From Actinomadura violacea (GTDB lineage: Bacteria; Actinomycetota; Actinomycetes; Streptosporangiales; Streptosporangiaceae), in contig NZ_JAGEPF010000021.1 in NCBI RefSeq assembly GCF_017573465.1, positions 1 through 64,000 of the forward strand: a stretch of DNA of 64,000 nucleotides, given 5' to 3'. The notes below the pieces were generated by a model. That model was not told the origin of the DNA. It saw only the letters and a program-made list of their open reading frames with translations, and searched no databases. Positions 1 through 7,872 of the stretch are shown piece by piece. Every line of letters starts with the position of its first letter. Positions within the stretch are counted from its first letter, which is position 1. Made by a program: the position numbers and the translations under genes.

Positions 1-427
1 CCAGCGGCGACGACGGCGGCCGGGACGCGCCGGGCCGCCGACCGGCCGGGGCCGGGGCCGCCGCCGGGGCGGGGCTCGCCGCGGCGGGCTCAGGCTCGGG
101 CGCCGGCGCGGTGGCCGGTTCCGGCTCGGCCGCCGGAGCGGGGGCCGGCTCGGCGGCCTGCTCGCCGGACGCGGGCTCCGGACGGGCGGCGCCCGCCGGG
201 ACCACCACGGCGATCGGCGCGCCGATCGCGGCGGTCTCGCCCTCGCCCACGAGGATCTTCTCGAGCACGCCGGCCTCGTAGGCCTCGTACTCCATGACCG
301 CCTTGTCGGTCTCGATGTCCACCAGGACGTCGCCGACCGCCACCTCGTCGCCCGGCTGCTTCTGCCAGGAGCTGATGACGCCCTCCTCCATGGTGTCGGA
401 GAGGCGCGGCATGAGGATCTCGGTCAT
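1..427 (-). CDS. pdhC: Dihydrolipoamide acyltransferase E2 of pyruvate dehydrogenase, partial (N-terminal part only)
   Basis: This is the N-terminal part of a 2-oxoacid dehydrogenase E2 subunit; its 3' end lies off the left edge. It begins with a lipoyl domain of about 75 residues containing the lipoylated lysine in the motif ETDKAVMEYE, followed by a long Ala/Pro/Glu-rich flexible linker that runs to the window edge. The peripheral-subunit-binding and catalytic domains are not visible. The ATG start at 427 overlaps the TGA stop of the upstream E1-beta gene (ATGA), so translation is coupled. E2 carries the swinging lipoyl arm and transfers acetyl groups to CoA in the cytoplasm. A branched-chain or acetoin E2 is possible from this fragment alone, but the E1 partners favour pyruvate. 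Confidence 0.88.
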   Translation of the reverse strand, partial: MTEILMPRLSDTMEEGVISSWQKQPGDEVAVGDVLVDIETDKAVMEYEAYEAGVLEKILVGEGETAAIGAPIAVVVPAGAARPEPASGEQAAEPAPAPAAEPEPATAPAPEPEPAAASPAPAAAPAPAGRRPGASRPPSSPL

Positions 428-1473
428 CGGGCGGGCTCCAGCACGGTCGGCGGGGGTGTGGGGGTCGTCCCCCTTGGGATACGGCCGGTCGCGCGGAGCG
501 TGTCGCGGACGGCGGTGAGCAGGGAGTCTGCGGACGGCAGCGCCGCCGACTCCAGGGACTTGGCGTAGGGCAGCGGCACCTCGGCCATCGCGACGCGGCG
601 GACCGGCGCGTCCAGCCAGTCGAAGGCGCCCTCCTGGATCGTCGCGGCGATCTCCGCGCCGATCCCGTAGGTGAGCCAGTCGTCTTCGGCGACGACCGCG
701 CAGCCGGTCCTGCGGACCGACTCGACGACGGTCGCGCGGTCCAGTGGGCGCAGGCTGCGCAGGTCGACGACCTCGGCGGACACGCCCTCGGCGGCGAGCG
801 TCTCGGCGACCTCGGCGGCGACGCGCGCCATCCGCGAGTAGCCGATGATCGTGATGTCGGTGCCGGGGCGGGTGACCGCGGCGCGGCCGATCTCGGCGGG
901 CTCGATCTCCTCGACCGGCGCCGGCAGCTCGCCCTTGGTGTTGTAGAGGGCGAGGTTCTCCAGGAACAGGACCGGGTCGTCGTCGCGGATCGCGGCCTTC
1001 AGCATCGCCGACGCCTCGGCGGGCGTGCTCGGCGCGACGACCTTCAGCCCGGGGATGAACGAGTAGAACAGCTCGACGTTCTGCGAGTGCGTCGCGCCGA
1101 GCTGCTGGCCGCCGCCGCCCGGGGTGCGGATCACCATCGGGACGCTGGCCTGGCCGCCGAACATCCCGTAGATCTTGGCGGCGTGGTTGACGATCTGGTC
1201 CAGCGCGAGCAGCGAGAAGTTGATCGTCATGATCTCCACGACGGGGCGCAGGCCGAGCATCGCGGCGCCGATCGCGGCGCCGACGAAGCCCTCCTCGGCG
1301 ATCGGGGTGTCGCGGACCCGCTTCGGCCCGAACTCCTTCAGCAGCCCTTCGGTGATCTTGTAGGAGCCCTCGAAGAGCCCGATCTCCTCGCCCATCAGGA
1401 AGACGTTCTCGTCGCGGAGCATCTCCGCGCGCAGCGTGTCCCGGAGCGCCTGGCGGTAAGTGACGGGTGCCAT
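424..1473 (-). CDS. pdhB: Pyruvate dehydrogenase E1 component, beta subunit
   Basis: The product is a 349-residue transketolase-like E1-beta subunit, the usual length for the family. It begins MAPVTYRQALRDTLRAEM and carries the conserved GEEIG motif, the pyrimidine-binding segment (DTPIAEEGFVGAAIG) and a C-terminal transketolase domain (DLRSLRPLD). With E1-alpha it forms the thiamine-diphosphate heterotetramer that decarboxylates pyruvate. The ATG at 1473 is preceded by GAGGAG and lies 11 bases after the pdhA stop; the stop overlaps the pdhC start. The much longer open frame upstream of this ATG is antisense to nothing real but overlaps pdhA, so I rejected it. The operon order pdhA-pdhB-pdhC is typical. 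Confidence 0.92.
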   Translation of the reverse strand: MAPVTYRQALRDTLRAEMLRDENVFLMGEEIGLFEGSYKITEGLLKEFGPKRVRDTPIAEEGFVGAAIGAAMLGLRPVVEIMTINFSLLALDQIVNHAAKIYGMFGGQASVPMVIRTPGGGGQQLGATHSQNVELFYSFIPGLKVVAPSTPAEASAMLKAAIRDDDPVLFLENLALYNTKGELPAPVEEIEPAEIGRAAVTRPGTDITIIGYSRMARVAAEVAETLAAEGVSAEVVDLRSLRPLDRATVVESVRRTGCAVVAEDDWLTYGIGAEIAATIQEGAFDWLDAPVRRVAMAEVPLPYAKSLESAALPSADSLLTAVRDTLRATGRIPRGTTPTPPPTVLEPAR

Positions 1474-1484
1474 GGAACTGCTCC

Positions 1485-2645
1485 TCAGGAACTGAATACC
1501 GGGTCGGCGGGCAGGCGGCGCAGCTCGCCCGGGACCGGGGTGGCGTAGGTGTAGTCGAACAGCGTGGAGACCTCGGGCGCCGGGCTGTCGTCGGCGAACG
1601 CGGCGGCGGCGTCGATCTCGGCGGTGACCTCCGCGTCGAGGCGGTCGCGCTCGTCGTGCGACAGGATCCCCGCCTCCTCCAGCTCCAGCGCCATCCGGGC
1701 GAGGGGGTCGGCGGCCTTCAGGGCCTCCTTCTCCTCCTTGGACCGGTAGCGGGCCGGGTCGACGACGGAGTGGCCCTTGAGCCGGGGGCTGGTGGTCTCC
1801 AGCAGGTACGGCTTGCTCTCGGCGCGGGCGCGCTCGACGGCGGTGCGCGCGGCGTCGCGGACCGCGACGACGTCGGTGCCGTCCACCCGGACGCTCTCCA
1901 TCCGGTAGGCGGCGCCGCGGCGGTACAGCTCGGGCTCGGCGGCGGACTGCTCCACGGTGGTGCCCATGCCCAGCCCGTTGTTGATCACTACGAAGACGAC
2001 CGGGAGGTCCCAGAGGCCGGCGATGTTCAGCGACTCGTGGAACGCGCCGATCGCGGTCGTCCCGTCGCCCATGTGGCACATGACGACCTCGTCGCCGCCC
2101 TTGTAGGAGACGGCGAGGGCGGCGCCGGCCGCGAGCGGGACCTGCCCGCCGACGATGCCGTACCCGCCGAGCAGCCGCGCCTCGGCGTCGAACAGGTGCA
2201 TGGACCCGCCCCAGCCCTTGGACACGCCGGTGGAGCGCCCGTACAGCTCGGCCATCACGCGCTCGGCGCTGATCCCCTTGCCGAGGGCGTAGCCGTGCTC
2301 GCGGTAGTTGGTGAACAGGTAGTCGGTGGGGCGCAGCGCGGCCATCAGGCCGACGACGGTCGCCTCCTCGCCGAGGTTCAGGTGGCAGTAGCCCCCGATC
2401 TTGGCCTCGGTGTAGGCGCGGGCGGCCCGCTCCTCGAAGCGCCGGATCAGCAGCATCTGGCGGTAGTACCCGACGAGCGTCTCGGCGCTCTCCGCCGGGG
2501 CGGCGGGCGCGGCGCCGCCGGCCGCGCCCTCGCGCTGGGCGCCGCTGCGCGCCGGAGCGGCCGTCGGCCCGGAGGCCGTGGTGCCGCGCGCTCTCCGGGT
2601 GCGAGCCGGAGCGGCCTTGGTAGCTGACCGGGTGGTCTCAGCCAT
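1485..2645 (-). CDS. pdhA: Pyruvate dehydrogenase E1 component, alpha subunit
   Basis: The 386-residue protein is an E1-alpha subunit. The thiamine-diphosphate motif runs from GDG (about residues 193-195) to NN (222-223), and the phosphorylation-loop-like segment YREHGYALGKG is present. The first 50 or so residues are an Ala/Arg/Pro-rich extension without family similarity, which may be disordered. The ATG at 2645 follows AAGGAAGG, a good ribosome binding site. It is the first gene of the pdhABC operon and is divergent from a GntR regulator; the 144-base gap between them carries palindromes that are likely operators. Acetoin dehydrogenase is an alternative for this family, but no acetoin genes are nearby. 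Confidence 0.9.
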   Translation of the reverse strand: MAETTRSATKAAPARTRRARGTTASGPTAAPARSGAQREGAAGGAAPAAPAESAETLVGYYRQMLLIRRFEERAARAYTEAKIGGYCHLNLGEEATVVGLMAALRPTDYLFTNYREHGYALGKGISAERVMAELYGRSTGVSKGWGGSMHLFDAEARLLGGYGIVGGQVPLAAGAALAVSYKGGDEVVMCHMGDGTTAIGAFHESLNIAGLWDLPVVFVVINNGLGMGTTVEQSAAEPELYRRGAAYRMESVRVDGTDVVAVRDAARTAVERARAESKPYLLETTSPRLKGHSVVDPARYRSKEEKEALKAADPLARMALELEEAGILSHDERDRLDAEVTAEIDAAAAFADDSPAPEVSTLFDYTYATPVPGELRRLPADPVFSS

Positions 2646-2702
2646 CGGCGACCTTCCTTAGTCCGGGGGAACGCCGTAGGATCGCCACGACGCTCACCGA
2701 TC

Positions 2703-2725
2703 ATCATTGATCAATGATCGATCAT
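2703..2725. promoter_or_regulatory. Overlapping palindromes, probable GntR operator between pdhA and the FCD regulator
   Basis: A perfect 16-bp palindrome, ATCATTGATCAATGAT (2703-2718), overlaps a perfect 12-bp palindrome, ATGATCGATCAT (2714-2725). The block is AT-rich in an otherwise GC-rich region and lies about 60 bases upstream of pdhA and 65 bases upstream of the GntR gene. Small symmetrical sites between a divergent GntR/FCD regulator and its target are typical of the family; assigning it to this regulator is inference. Confidence 0.65.
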
Positions 2726-2775
2726 ATTCGAGTCTATCCGGTCGGGCGTCAAGCATCACTTACCGTCGTCCCGTC

Positions 2776-2781
2776 TAATAT
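2776..2781 (+). promoter_or_regulatory. Candidate -10 element (TAATAT) of the GntR regulator; transcript may be leaderless
   Basis: TAATAT lies eight bases before the GTG start at 2790, which would place transcription initiation at or next to the start codon. No Shine-Dalgarno sequence precedes the GTG. Leaderless messages of this form are common in actinomycetes. I see no convincing -35 hexamer. Confidence 0.4.
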
Positions 2782-2789
2782 TGGCTCCC

Positions 2790-3422
2790 GTGAACACGCC
2801 CGTCCCCGCCCAGCTGCTGCGCACCGGGCTCGCCGACCAGATCCGCGAGTTCATCGTGGAGGGCATCAGCTCGGGACGGTGGGAGCCGGGCGAGCGCATC
2901 GTCGAGCGCCGCATCGCGACCGAGCTCGGGGTCAGCCAGGGGCCGGTGCGCGAGGCGCTGCGGCAGCTGGAGGCGCAGCGGCTGATCGAGTCGCTGCCGA
3001 ACCGGGGCGCCCGCGTCCGCGACTTCACCGAGCAGGACCTCGCCGAGATCTTCCCCGTCCGCGCCGGGCTGGAGCGCACCGCCGCCGAACTCGGGATGGC
3101 GCGCATCGCCGGCTGCCTGGACGCGCTGGAGGAGCGCAACCGGCAGCTGAGCGAGGCGGCCCGCGACGGCGACCTGCACCAGCAGATGCGGCTCAGCATC
3201 GCCTTCCACCGCGAGATCGTCGAGGCGGCCGGCAACCGGCTGCTGTTCTCGGTGTGGGAGGGCCTCGGCATCGAGCTGTGGACGACGCTGTCGCTGCGGC
3301 TGCACCACACCGAGATCTACTCCAAGTCGGCCGAGCACGCCGAGCTGATCGAGGCGTTCCGCCGCCGCGACCCGCAGGCCCCGCAGCTGCTGCACGACCA
3401 CGTGATGAACTACGCGCCGTAG
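2790..3422 (+). CDS. GntR family transcriptional regulator, FCD (FadR-type) subfamily
   Basis: The 210-residue protein has an N-terminal winged helix-turn-helix (residues about 10-75, with ATELGVSQGPVREALRQLE as recognition region) and a C-terminal all-helical FCD ligand domain whose histidines (the FHREIVEAAGN segment) fit metal-dependent effector binding. The GTG at 2790 was preferred to a TTG at 2781 because the preceding TAATAT suggests a leaderless start there. It is divergent from pdhABC, with palindromes between them, so it may be a pyruvate- or lactate-responsive repressor of that operon, like PdhR/LldR. The ligand is not shown by the sequence. Confidence 0.8.
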   Translation: MNTPVPAQLLRTGLADQIREFIVEGISSGRWEPGERIVERRIATELGVSQGPVREALRQLEAQRLIESLPNRGARVRDFTEQDLAEIFPVRAGLERTAAELGMARIAGCLDALEERNRQLSEAARDGDLHQQMRLSIAFHREIVEAAGNRLLFSVWEGLGIELWTTLSLRLHHTEIYSKSAEHAELIEAFRRRDPQAPQLLHDHVMNYAP

Positions 3423-3456
3423 CGCGCCCGCTCGCCGCGCCCCGTGGGGCGCCCGC

Positions 3457-4152
3457 TCACTCCTGCTCGCGGTAGGCCTTGGTGAGCTGCGCCTCCGCGT
3501 CGTCGAGGTAGGAGCGCAGCTCCGCCTCGGCGGCCCCGGTGTCGCCGCGCTCCAGCAGGTCGTAGAGCCGCCGGTTGCGGGCGAGGTACGGCTCGTGGAA
3601 CTCGCGCGGCGAGCCCATCTCGTGGAAGACCAGGCGCATCTCGGCCAGCAGGTGCCGGGTCATCTCGTCCACCCGCGGGCTGCCGACCAGCGCGGCGAGC
3701 GCCTGGTGGAAGCGGATGTCGGCGGTGCCGACCCGCTCCCAGCGGCCGGCCGCGGCGGCGTCCTCGCCGTCGGCCACCGCGGCCCCGACCCGGGCGAGCG
3801 CGCCGTCCGGGGCGGACGGCGCGCACCGCACGCCCTCGCACTCCAGGATCCGGCGGACCCGGTACAGGTCGGCGAGCCCGTCGGCGGTGACGCGGCGGAC
3901 GAACACGCCGCGGTTGAACTCGTGGACGAGCAGCCGCTCGTTGATGAGCAGCCGGAACGCCTCGCGGATGGTGTTGCGGGAGACCTTGGCGGCGCGGCCG
4001 AGGTCCTCCTCGGGGACGCGGTCGCCGGGCGCGAGCCGGCCGTCGGTGATCTGCTCGCGGAGCAGGTGGGCGACGCGGTCGGCGGTGCTGGCGCGGCCGA
4101 TGCCGTCCCGCGCCGCCGCGATGCTGTCCAGCCACGACTGCTGCGCCGGCAT
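3457..4152 (-). CDS. GntR family transcriptional regulator, FCD subfamily, of the 5-oxoproline cluster
   Basis: This 231-residue protein has a winged helix-turn-helix (DLGRAAKVSRNTIREAFRLL) and a C-terminal FCD domain (ADIRFHQALAALVGSP; FHEPYLARNRRLYD). The ATG at 4152 is preceded by GGGGAGGAC; the open frame extends further upstream but the added residues look like leader sequence and would cover the operator. It is divergent from the transporter-pxpB-pxpC-DUF1445 operon, so it probably represses that operon in response to 5-oxoproline or a related compound. In Bacillus the equivalent operon has an IclR-type regulator (KipR), so a GntR regulator here is a replacement of regulator family. Confidence 0.8.
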   Translation of the reverse strand: MPAQQSWLDSIAAARDGIGRASTADRVAHLLREQITDGRLAPGDRVPEEDLGRAAKVSRNTIREAFRLLINERLLVHEFNRGVFVRRVTADGLADLYRVRRILECEGVRCAPSAPDGALARVGAAVADGEDAAAAGRWERVGTADIRFHQALAALVGSPRVDEMTRHLLAEMRLVFHEMGSPREFHEPYLARNRRLYDLLERGDTGAAEAELRSYLDDAEAQLTKAYREQE

Positions 4153-4258
4153 CGGCCCGTCCTCCCCGCGGTGGCGCGGCGCCGCCGGGGCGCGCGCGGA
4201 ACGTGTGCGCCCCCACCGTATCCCCTTTCGTGGAGGATTCCTCAACAAGGGGATTGAT

Positions 4259-4275
4259 GGATTGTTGAACAATCC
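4259..4275. promoter_or_regulatory. Perfect inverted repeat, probable operator of the divergent GntR regulator
   Basis: GGATTGTT-G-AACAATCC is a perfect 8+1+8 palindrome located 41 bases upstream of the transporter ATG and about 107 bases from the regulator start. Partial copies (GGATTCCTCAACAAGG and GGATTGATGG) lie just to its left. The AT-rich symmetrical site in a divergent intergenic gap fits FadR-type operators. Confidence 0.65.
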
Positions 4276-4315
4276 TTACGCTGTCGGAAAGCCGAACACC
4301 CCGGAAGGGGCAGCG

Positions 4316-5545
4316 ATGACCGAAACGACCCTCGACCACGCGCCGGCCTCCCCGCCCGCCTCGTCCCGCCGCGGCGCCCTCCTCGGCGCCATGTTCCTGA
4401 TGGCCACCAGCGCCATCGGCCCCGGGTTCATCACCCAGACCACGACCTTCACCGCCAAGCTCGGCGCCGCGATGGCGTTCGCGATCCTGGTGTCGGTCCT
4501 CGTGGACATCGCGATCCAGCTCAACGTGTGGCGGATCGTCGGCGTCTCCGGGCGGCGCGCCCAGGACCTCGGCAACTCCGTGGTGCCCGGCGGCGGCTAC
4601 GCGCTGGCCGCCCTCGACGTCTTCGGCGGCCTGGTGTTCAACATCGGCAACGTCGCCGGCTGCGCGCTCGGGCTGAACGCGCTGCTCGGCCTCGACGTCA
4701 AGATCGGCGGCGCGGTGTCCGCGCTGGTCGCGATCGCGGTCTTCCTGATCCGGCGGGCCGGCGTCGCGATGGACCGGATCGTCGTGGTGCTCGGCGCCGT
4801 CATGATCGTCATGACGCTGTACGTGGCGGTGAAGTCGGGGCCGCCGCTCGGCGACGCGCTCCGCGAGACCGTCGCGCCCGGGCAGGTCGACTTCCTCGTC
4901 ATCACCACCCTGATCGGCGGGACGGTCGGCGGCTACATCACCTACGCCGGCGCGCACCGCATGATCGAGACGGGCCTCACCGGGCCCGGCAACGTCCGGG
5001 AGATCAACCGCAGCGCGATCACCGGCATCCTCGTCACCGGCGTCATGCGCGTCCTGCTGTTCCTCGCCGTCCTCGGCGTCGTCGCGGGCGGCGTCAAGCT
5101 CGCCAAGGACAACCCGGCGCCGTCGGCCTTCCGGCACGCCGCCGGCGAGACCGGGCTGCGGGTGTTCGGCCTGATCATGTGGTCCGCCGCGATCACCTCG
5201 GTGATCGGCGCGTCCTACACCTCGGTGTCGTTCCTGGTGTCGTTCTCCGGCTGGATCGAGCGGCACCGCAACCGGCTCGTCGTCGCGTTCATCGTGGTCT
5301 CCACCGCGATCTACCTGGCGATCGGCACCACCCCGGCCAAGCTGCTCATCCTCGCCGGCGCGCTGAACGGGCTGATCCTGCCGTTCGGGCTGGCCGTGCT
5401 GCTGTGGGTCGCGGCCCGCCGCCGCGACCTGCTCGGCGGCTACCGGTACCCGGCCTGGCTCCTCGCGCTCGGCGTCGCGGCCTGGCTGCTCTCCCTCTAC
5501 CTCGGCTGGAACTCGCTGTCGGGCATAGAAGACCTGTGGAAGTGA
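4316..5545 (+). CDS. NRAMP-related membrane transporter (YcsG-like)
   Basis: The 409-residue protein has about 11 predicted membrane segments starting near residue 20 and belongs to the NRAMP/MntH-related superfamily. It lacks the canonical metal-binding DPGN motif (the corresponding segment reads IGPGFITQ), which suggests it does not carry divalent metals by the classical mechanism. Its place directly before pxpB, pxpC and a DUF1445 gene matches Bacillus ycsG, so it is probably an importer for 5-oxoproline or another substrate of the operon; this is inference from context. The ATG at 4316 follows GGAAGGGGCAGCG. Its stop is close to the pxpB start. Confidence 0.75.
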   Translation: MTETTLDHAPASPPASSRRGALLGAMFLMATSAIGPGFITQTTTFTAKLGAAMAFAILVSVLVDIAIQLNVWRIVGVSGRRAQDLGNSVVPGGGYALAALDVFGGLVFNIGNVAGCALGLNALLGLDVKIGGAVSALVAIAVFLIRRAGVAMDRIVVVLGAVMIVMTLYVAVKSGPPLGDALRETVAPGQVDFLVITTLIGGTVGGYITYAGAHRMIETGLTGPGNVREINRSAITGILVTGVMRVLLFLAVLGVVAGGVKLAKDNPAPSAFRHAAGETGLRVFGLIMWSAAITSVIGASYTSVSFLVSFSGWIERHRNRLVVAFIVVSTAIYLAIGTTPAKLLILAGALNGLILPFGLAVLLWVAARRRDLLGGYRYPAWLLALGVAAWLLSLYLGWNSLSGIEDLWK

Positions 5546-5553
5546 GGGGACGG

Positions 5554-6162
5554 GTGCGGATCCTGCCGAACGGCGACCGGGCGCTGCTCGTCGAACCGCC
5601 CGGCCCGGAGGCGATGCCCGGCCTGTACGCGGCGCTCGCCGCCGACCCGCCGCCCGGCGTCGCCGACATCGTCCCGGCCGCCCGCACCCTCACCCTGCTG
5701 CTCGACCCGTCCGCCGACCCCGCCCGGGTCGCCGCCGCCGTGCGCGGCGCGCGGCCCGCCGCGGCGGCCGGGTCCGCGGCGGCCGTCGAGGTCCCCGTCG
5801 TCTACGACGGCCCGGACCTCGCCGAGGTCGCCGCGCTCACCGGCCTCACCCCGGACGGCGTCGCCGCCGCCCACACCGGCACCGCGTGGCGGGTCGCGTT
5901 CACCGGGTTCGCGCCCGGATTCGGGTACCTGGAAGGAGGCGACCCGCGGCTGGACGTTCCGCGGCGCGGGACGCCGCGGGTCCGGGTCCCGGCGGGCGCG
6001 GTCGGGCTCGCGGGCCGCTACAGCGGCGTCTACCCGGTCGGGTCGCCGGGCGGCTGGCAGATCATCGGACGCACGGACGCCGTCCTCTGGGACCTCGACC
6101 GCGACCCTCCGGCCCTGCTCAGGCCGGGGGTAAAAGTTCGTTTCGTCCGGAGGGAACCATGA
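5554..6162 (+). CDS. pxpB: 5-oxoprolinase subunit PxpB (KipI/allophanate hydrolase subunit 1 family)
   Basis: The 202-residue product starts [14 protein letters not shown], the usual beginning of the family, and contains the conserved segments [18 protein letters not shown] and GWQIIGRTD. PxpB works with PxpC and PxpA in ATP-dependent opening of 5-oxoproline to glutamate. I chose the GTG at 5554, which follows AGGGGA and matches the family N-terminus; a GTG at 5542 overlapping the transporter stop is a second possibility. Its stop overlaps the pxpC start in ATGA. In Bacillus the homologue KipI also inhibits sporulation kinase A, but there is no sign of that role here. Confidence 0.88.
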   Translation: MRILPNGDRALLVEPPGPEAMPGLYAALAADPPPGVADIVPAARTLTLLLDPSADPARVAAAVRGARPAAAAGSAAAVEVPVVYDGPDLAEVAALTGLTPDGVAAAHTGTAWRVAFTGFAPGFGYLEGGDPRLDVPRRGTPRVRVPAGAVGLAGRYSGVYPVGSPGGWQIIGRTDAVLWDLDRDPPALLRPGVKVRFVRREP

Positions 6163-7064
6163 AGCGGGGCCTGGACGTTCTCCGATCAGGACTCCTGGCA
6201 ACCGTTCAGGATCTGGGACGTCCGGGTCACGCGGCGCTCGGCGTGGGGGTGGCGGGCGCCGCGGACCCGGATTCGTTCCGGCTCGCGAACCGCGCGGCCG
6301 GCAATCCCGAGGACGCCGCCGCGATCGAGGTGACCTTCGGCGGGCTGCACGTCCGCTCGCGCGGCGGAGCGTTCGCCGCGGTGACCGGCGCACCCGTCCC
6401 GATGACCGTCGACGGCCGCGCCGTCGCGCCCTTCTCCGTCTTCCACGTCCCGGACGGCGCCGAGCTCCGCATGGGCACGCCGTCCACCGGACTGCGCAGC
6501 TACCTGGCCGTACGCGGCGGGATCGCGGTCCCGCCCGTCCTCGGGTCCCGCTCCACCGACACGCTGTCCGGCCTCGGCCCCGCCCCGCTCAAGCCCGGCG
6601 ACCTGCTGCCGGTCGGCCCGCCGCCGCGCGCGCACCCGCTGCTGGACGTCCTGCCGGTCGCGCCGCCGCCCGCGTCCGAGATCGAGCTCCGCGCGATCCC
6701 CGGCCCCCGCGCCGACTGGCTCGTCCCGGGGGCCCTGGACGCGCTGTTCGGCGCCCCGTACGCGGTGACCAGCGAGATCGACCGGGTCGGGATGCGGCTC
6801 GACGGCCCGCGCCTCGCGCATGCCGGGCGCGGCGAGCTGCCCAGCGAGGGCACCGTGACCGGCGCGCTCCAGGTACCGCCGTCCGGACGGCCCGTGCTGT
6901 TCCTCGCCGACCATCCCGTGACCGGCGGCTACCCGGTGATCGCGGTGGTCGTCTCCGCCGACGTCGGGCGCGCCGCGCAGGCGCGCCCCGGGCAGCGGCT
7001 GCGGTTCCGGCCGCATCCCGCGCCCCCGCTCGCACGACGACCATCCAGACAGGAGGGACCGTGA
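6159..7064 (+). CDS. pxpC: 5-oxoprolinase subunit PxpC (KipA/allophanate hydrolase subunit 2 family)
   Basis: The 301-residue protein carries the family marks: an N-terminal [13 protein letters not shown] motif, the SDxxGxR-like segment [13 protein letters not shown], and [19 protein letters not shown] near the C-terminus. It pairs with PxpB as the biotin-independent carboxyltransferase-like part of 5-oxoprolinase. The ATG at 6159 overlaps the pxpB stop, and the stop overlaps the GTG of the next gene, so the three genes are translationally coupled. A urea amidolyase-related function is unlikely because no biotin-carboxylase partner is present. Confidence 0.88.
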   Translation: MKRGLDVLRSGLLATVQDLGRPGHAALGVGVAGAADPDSFRLANRAAGNPEDAAAIEVTFGGLHVRSRGGAFAAVTGAPVPMTVDGRAVAPFSVFHVPDGAELRMGTPSTGLRSYLAVRGGIAVPPVLGSRSTDTLSGLGPAPLKPGDLLPVGPPPRAHPLLDVLPVAPPPASEIELRAIPGPRADWLVPGALDALFGAPYAVTSEIDRVGMRLDGPRLAHAGRGELPSEGTVTGALQVPPSGRPVLFLADHPVTGGYPVIAVVVSADVGRAAQARPGQRLRFRPHPAPPLARRPSRQEGP

Positions 7065-7852
7065 CGAATCCGATCGACCCGGGCTCGCTCTCCCCGGACC
7101 AGGCCAGGGCGCTGTTCCGCGCCGGGCTGCGCGTCCCGACGGCCGGCTGGTGCGCCGGCTGGACGCAGGCGAACCTCATCGCCGTGCCCCGCGACCAGGC
7201 CTACGACCTGCTGCTGTTCGCGCAGCGCAACCCCAAGCCGTGCCCCGTGCTGGACGTCACCGAGCCCGGCGCGGTGTCGGCCTCGCTGTTCGCCGGCGAC
7301 CTGCGCACCGACCTGCCCGGCTACATCGTGTACGAGCACGGCGAACCCGTCGCCGAGGTGCCCGACGTCACCGGGTACTGGCGCGACGACCTGGTGTCCT
7401 TCCTGATCGGGTGCAGCTTCACGTTCGAGGACGCGCTGCGCGAGGCGGGCGTCCCGGTCCGGCACATCGAGCAGGGCACCAACGTCCCGATGTACCGGAC
7501 GAACCGGATGTGCCGCCGCGCCGGCGAGTTCGGCGGGCCGCTGGTGGTGTCGATGCGGCCCGTCCCGGCAGCGCAGATCGCCGACGCGGTCCGCGTCACG
7601 GCGCGGTACCCGTCGGTGCACGGGGCGCCCGTGCACGTCGGCGACCCGCTCGAGCTCGGCATCGAGGACCTGGACGCGCCCGACTTCGGCGACCCGGTCG
7701 AGGTCCGGGTGGACGAGATCCCGGTGTTCTGGGCGTGCGGGGTGACGCCGCAGGCCGCGGTGATGGCGTCCCGCCCGAAGCTGGCGATCGGCCACGCGCC
7801 CGGGCACATGGCGATCACCGACGCCCGCGACTCCCGGTACCTCGTGCCCTGA
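7061..7852 (+). CDS. DUF1445/YcsI family putative hydro-lyase (D-glutamate cyclase-type)
   Basis: The 263-residue protein belongs to the DUF1445 (YcsI) family; the conserved segments [34 protein letters not shown] and [10 protein letters not shown]-like [12 protein letters not shown] are visible. The mammalian D-glutamate cyclase has a related domain and interconverts D-glutamate and 5-oxo-D-proline, so linkage with pxpB and pxpC makes a role in 5-oxoproline supply or racemised glutamate salvage reasonable. That assignment is inference. The GTG at 7061 follows AGGAGGGACC and overlaps the pxpC stop (GTGA). Confidence 0.82.
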   Translation: MTNPIDPGSLSPDQARALFRAGLRVPTAGWCAGWTQANLIAVPRDQAYDLLLFAQRNPKPCPVLDVTEPGAVSASLFAGDLRTDLPGYIVYEHGEPVAEVPDVTGYWRDDLVSFLIGCSFTFEDALREAGVPVRHIEQGTNVPMYRTNRMCRRAGEFGGPLVVSMRPVPAAQIADAVRVTARYPSVHGAPVHVGDPLELGIEDLDAPDFGDPVEVRVDEIPVFWACGVTPQAAVMASRPKLAIGHAPGHMAITDARDSRYLVP

Positions 7853-7860
7853 GTCCGGCA

Positions 7861-7866
7861 TAGGCT
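7861..7866 (+). promoter_or_regulatory. Candidate -10 element of a leaderless kinase transcript
   Basis: TAGGCT (TAnnnT type) ends seven bases before the ATG at 7873, and there is no Shine-Dalgarno sequence. This spacing would start the transcript at the initiation codon. Confidence 0.35.
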
Positions 7867-7872
7867 TCGTCC

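Noticed and set aside
424-2079. 551-residue frame containing pdhB
   Set aside because: The first 200 residues are antisense-like low-complexity overlapping pdhA; the true start is at 1473.
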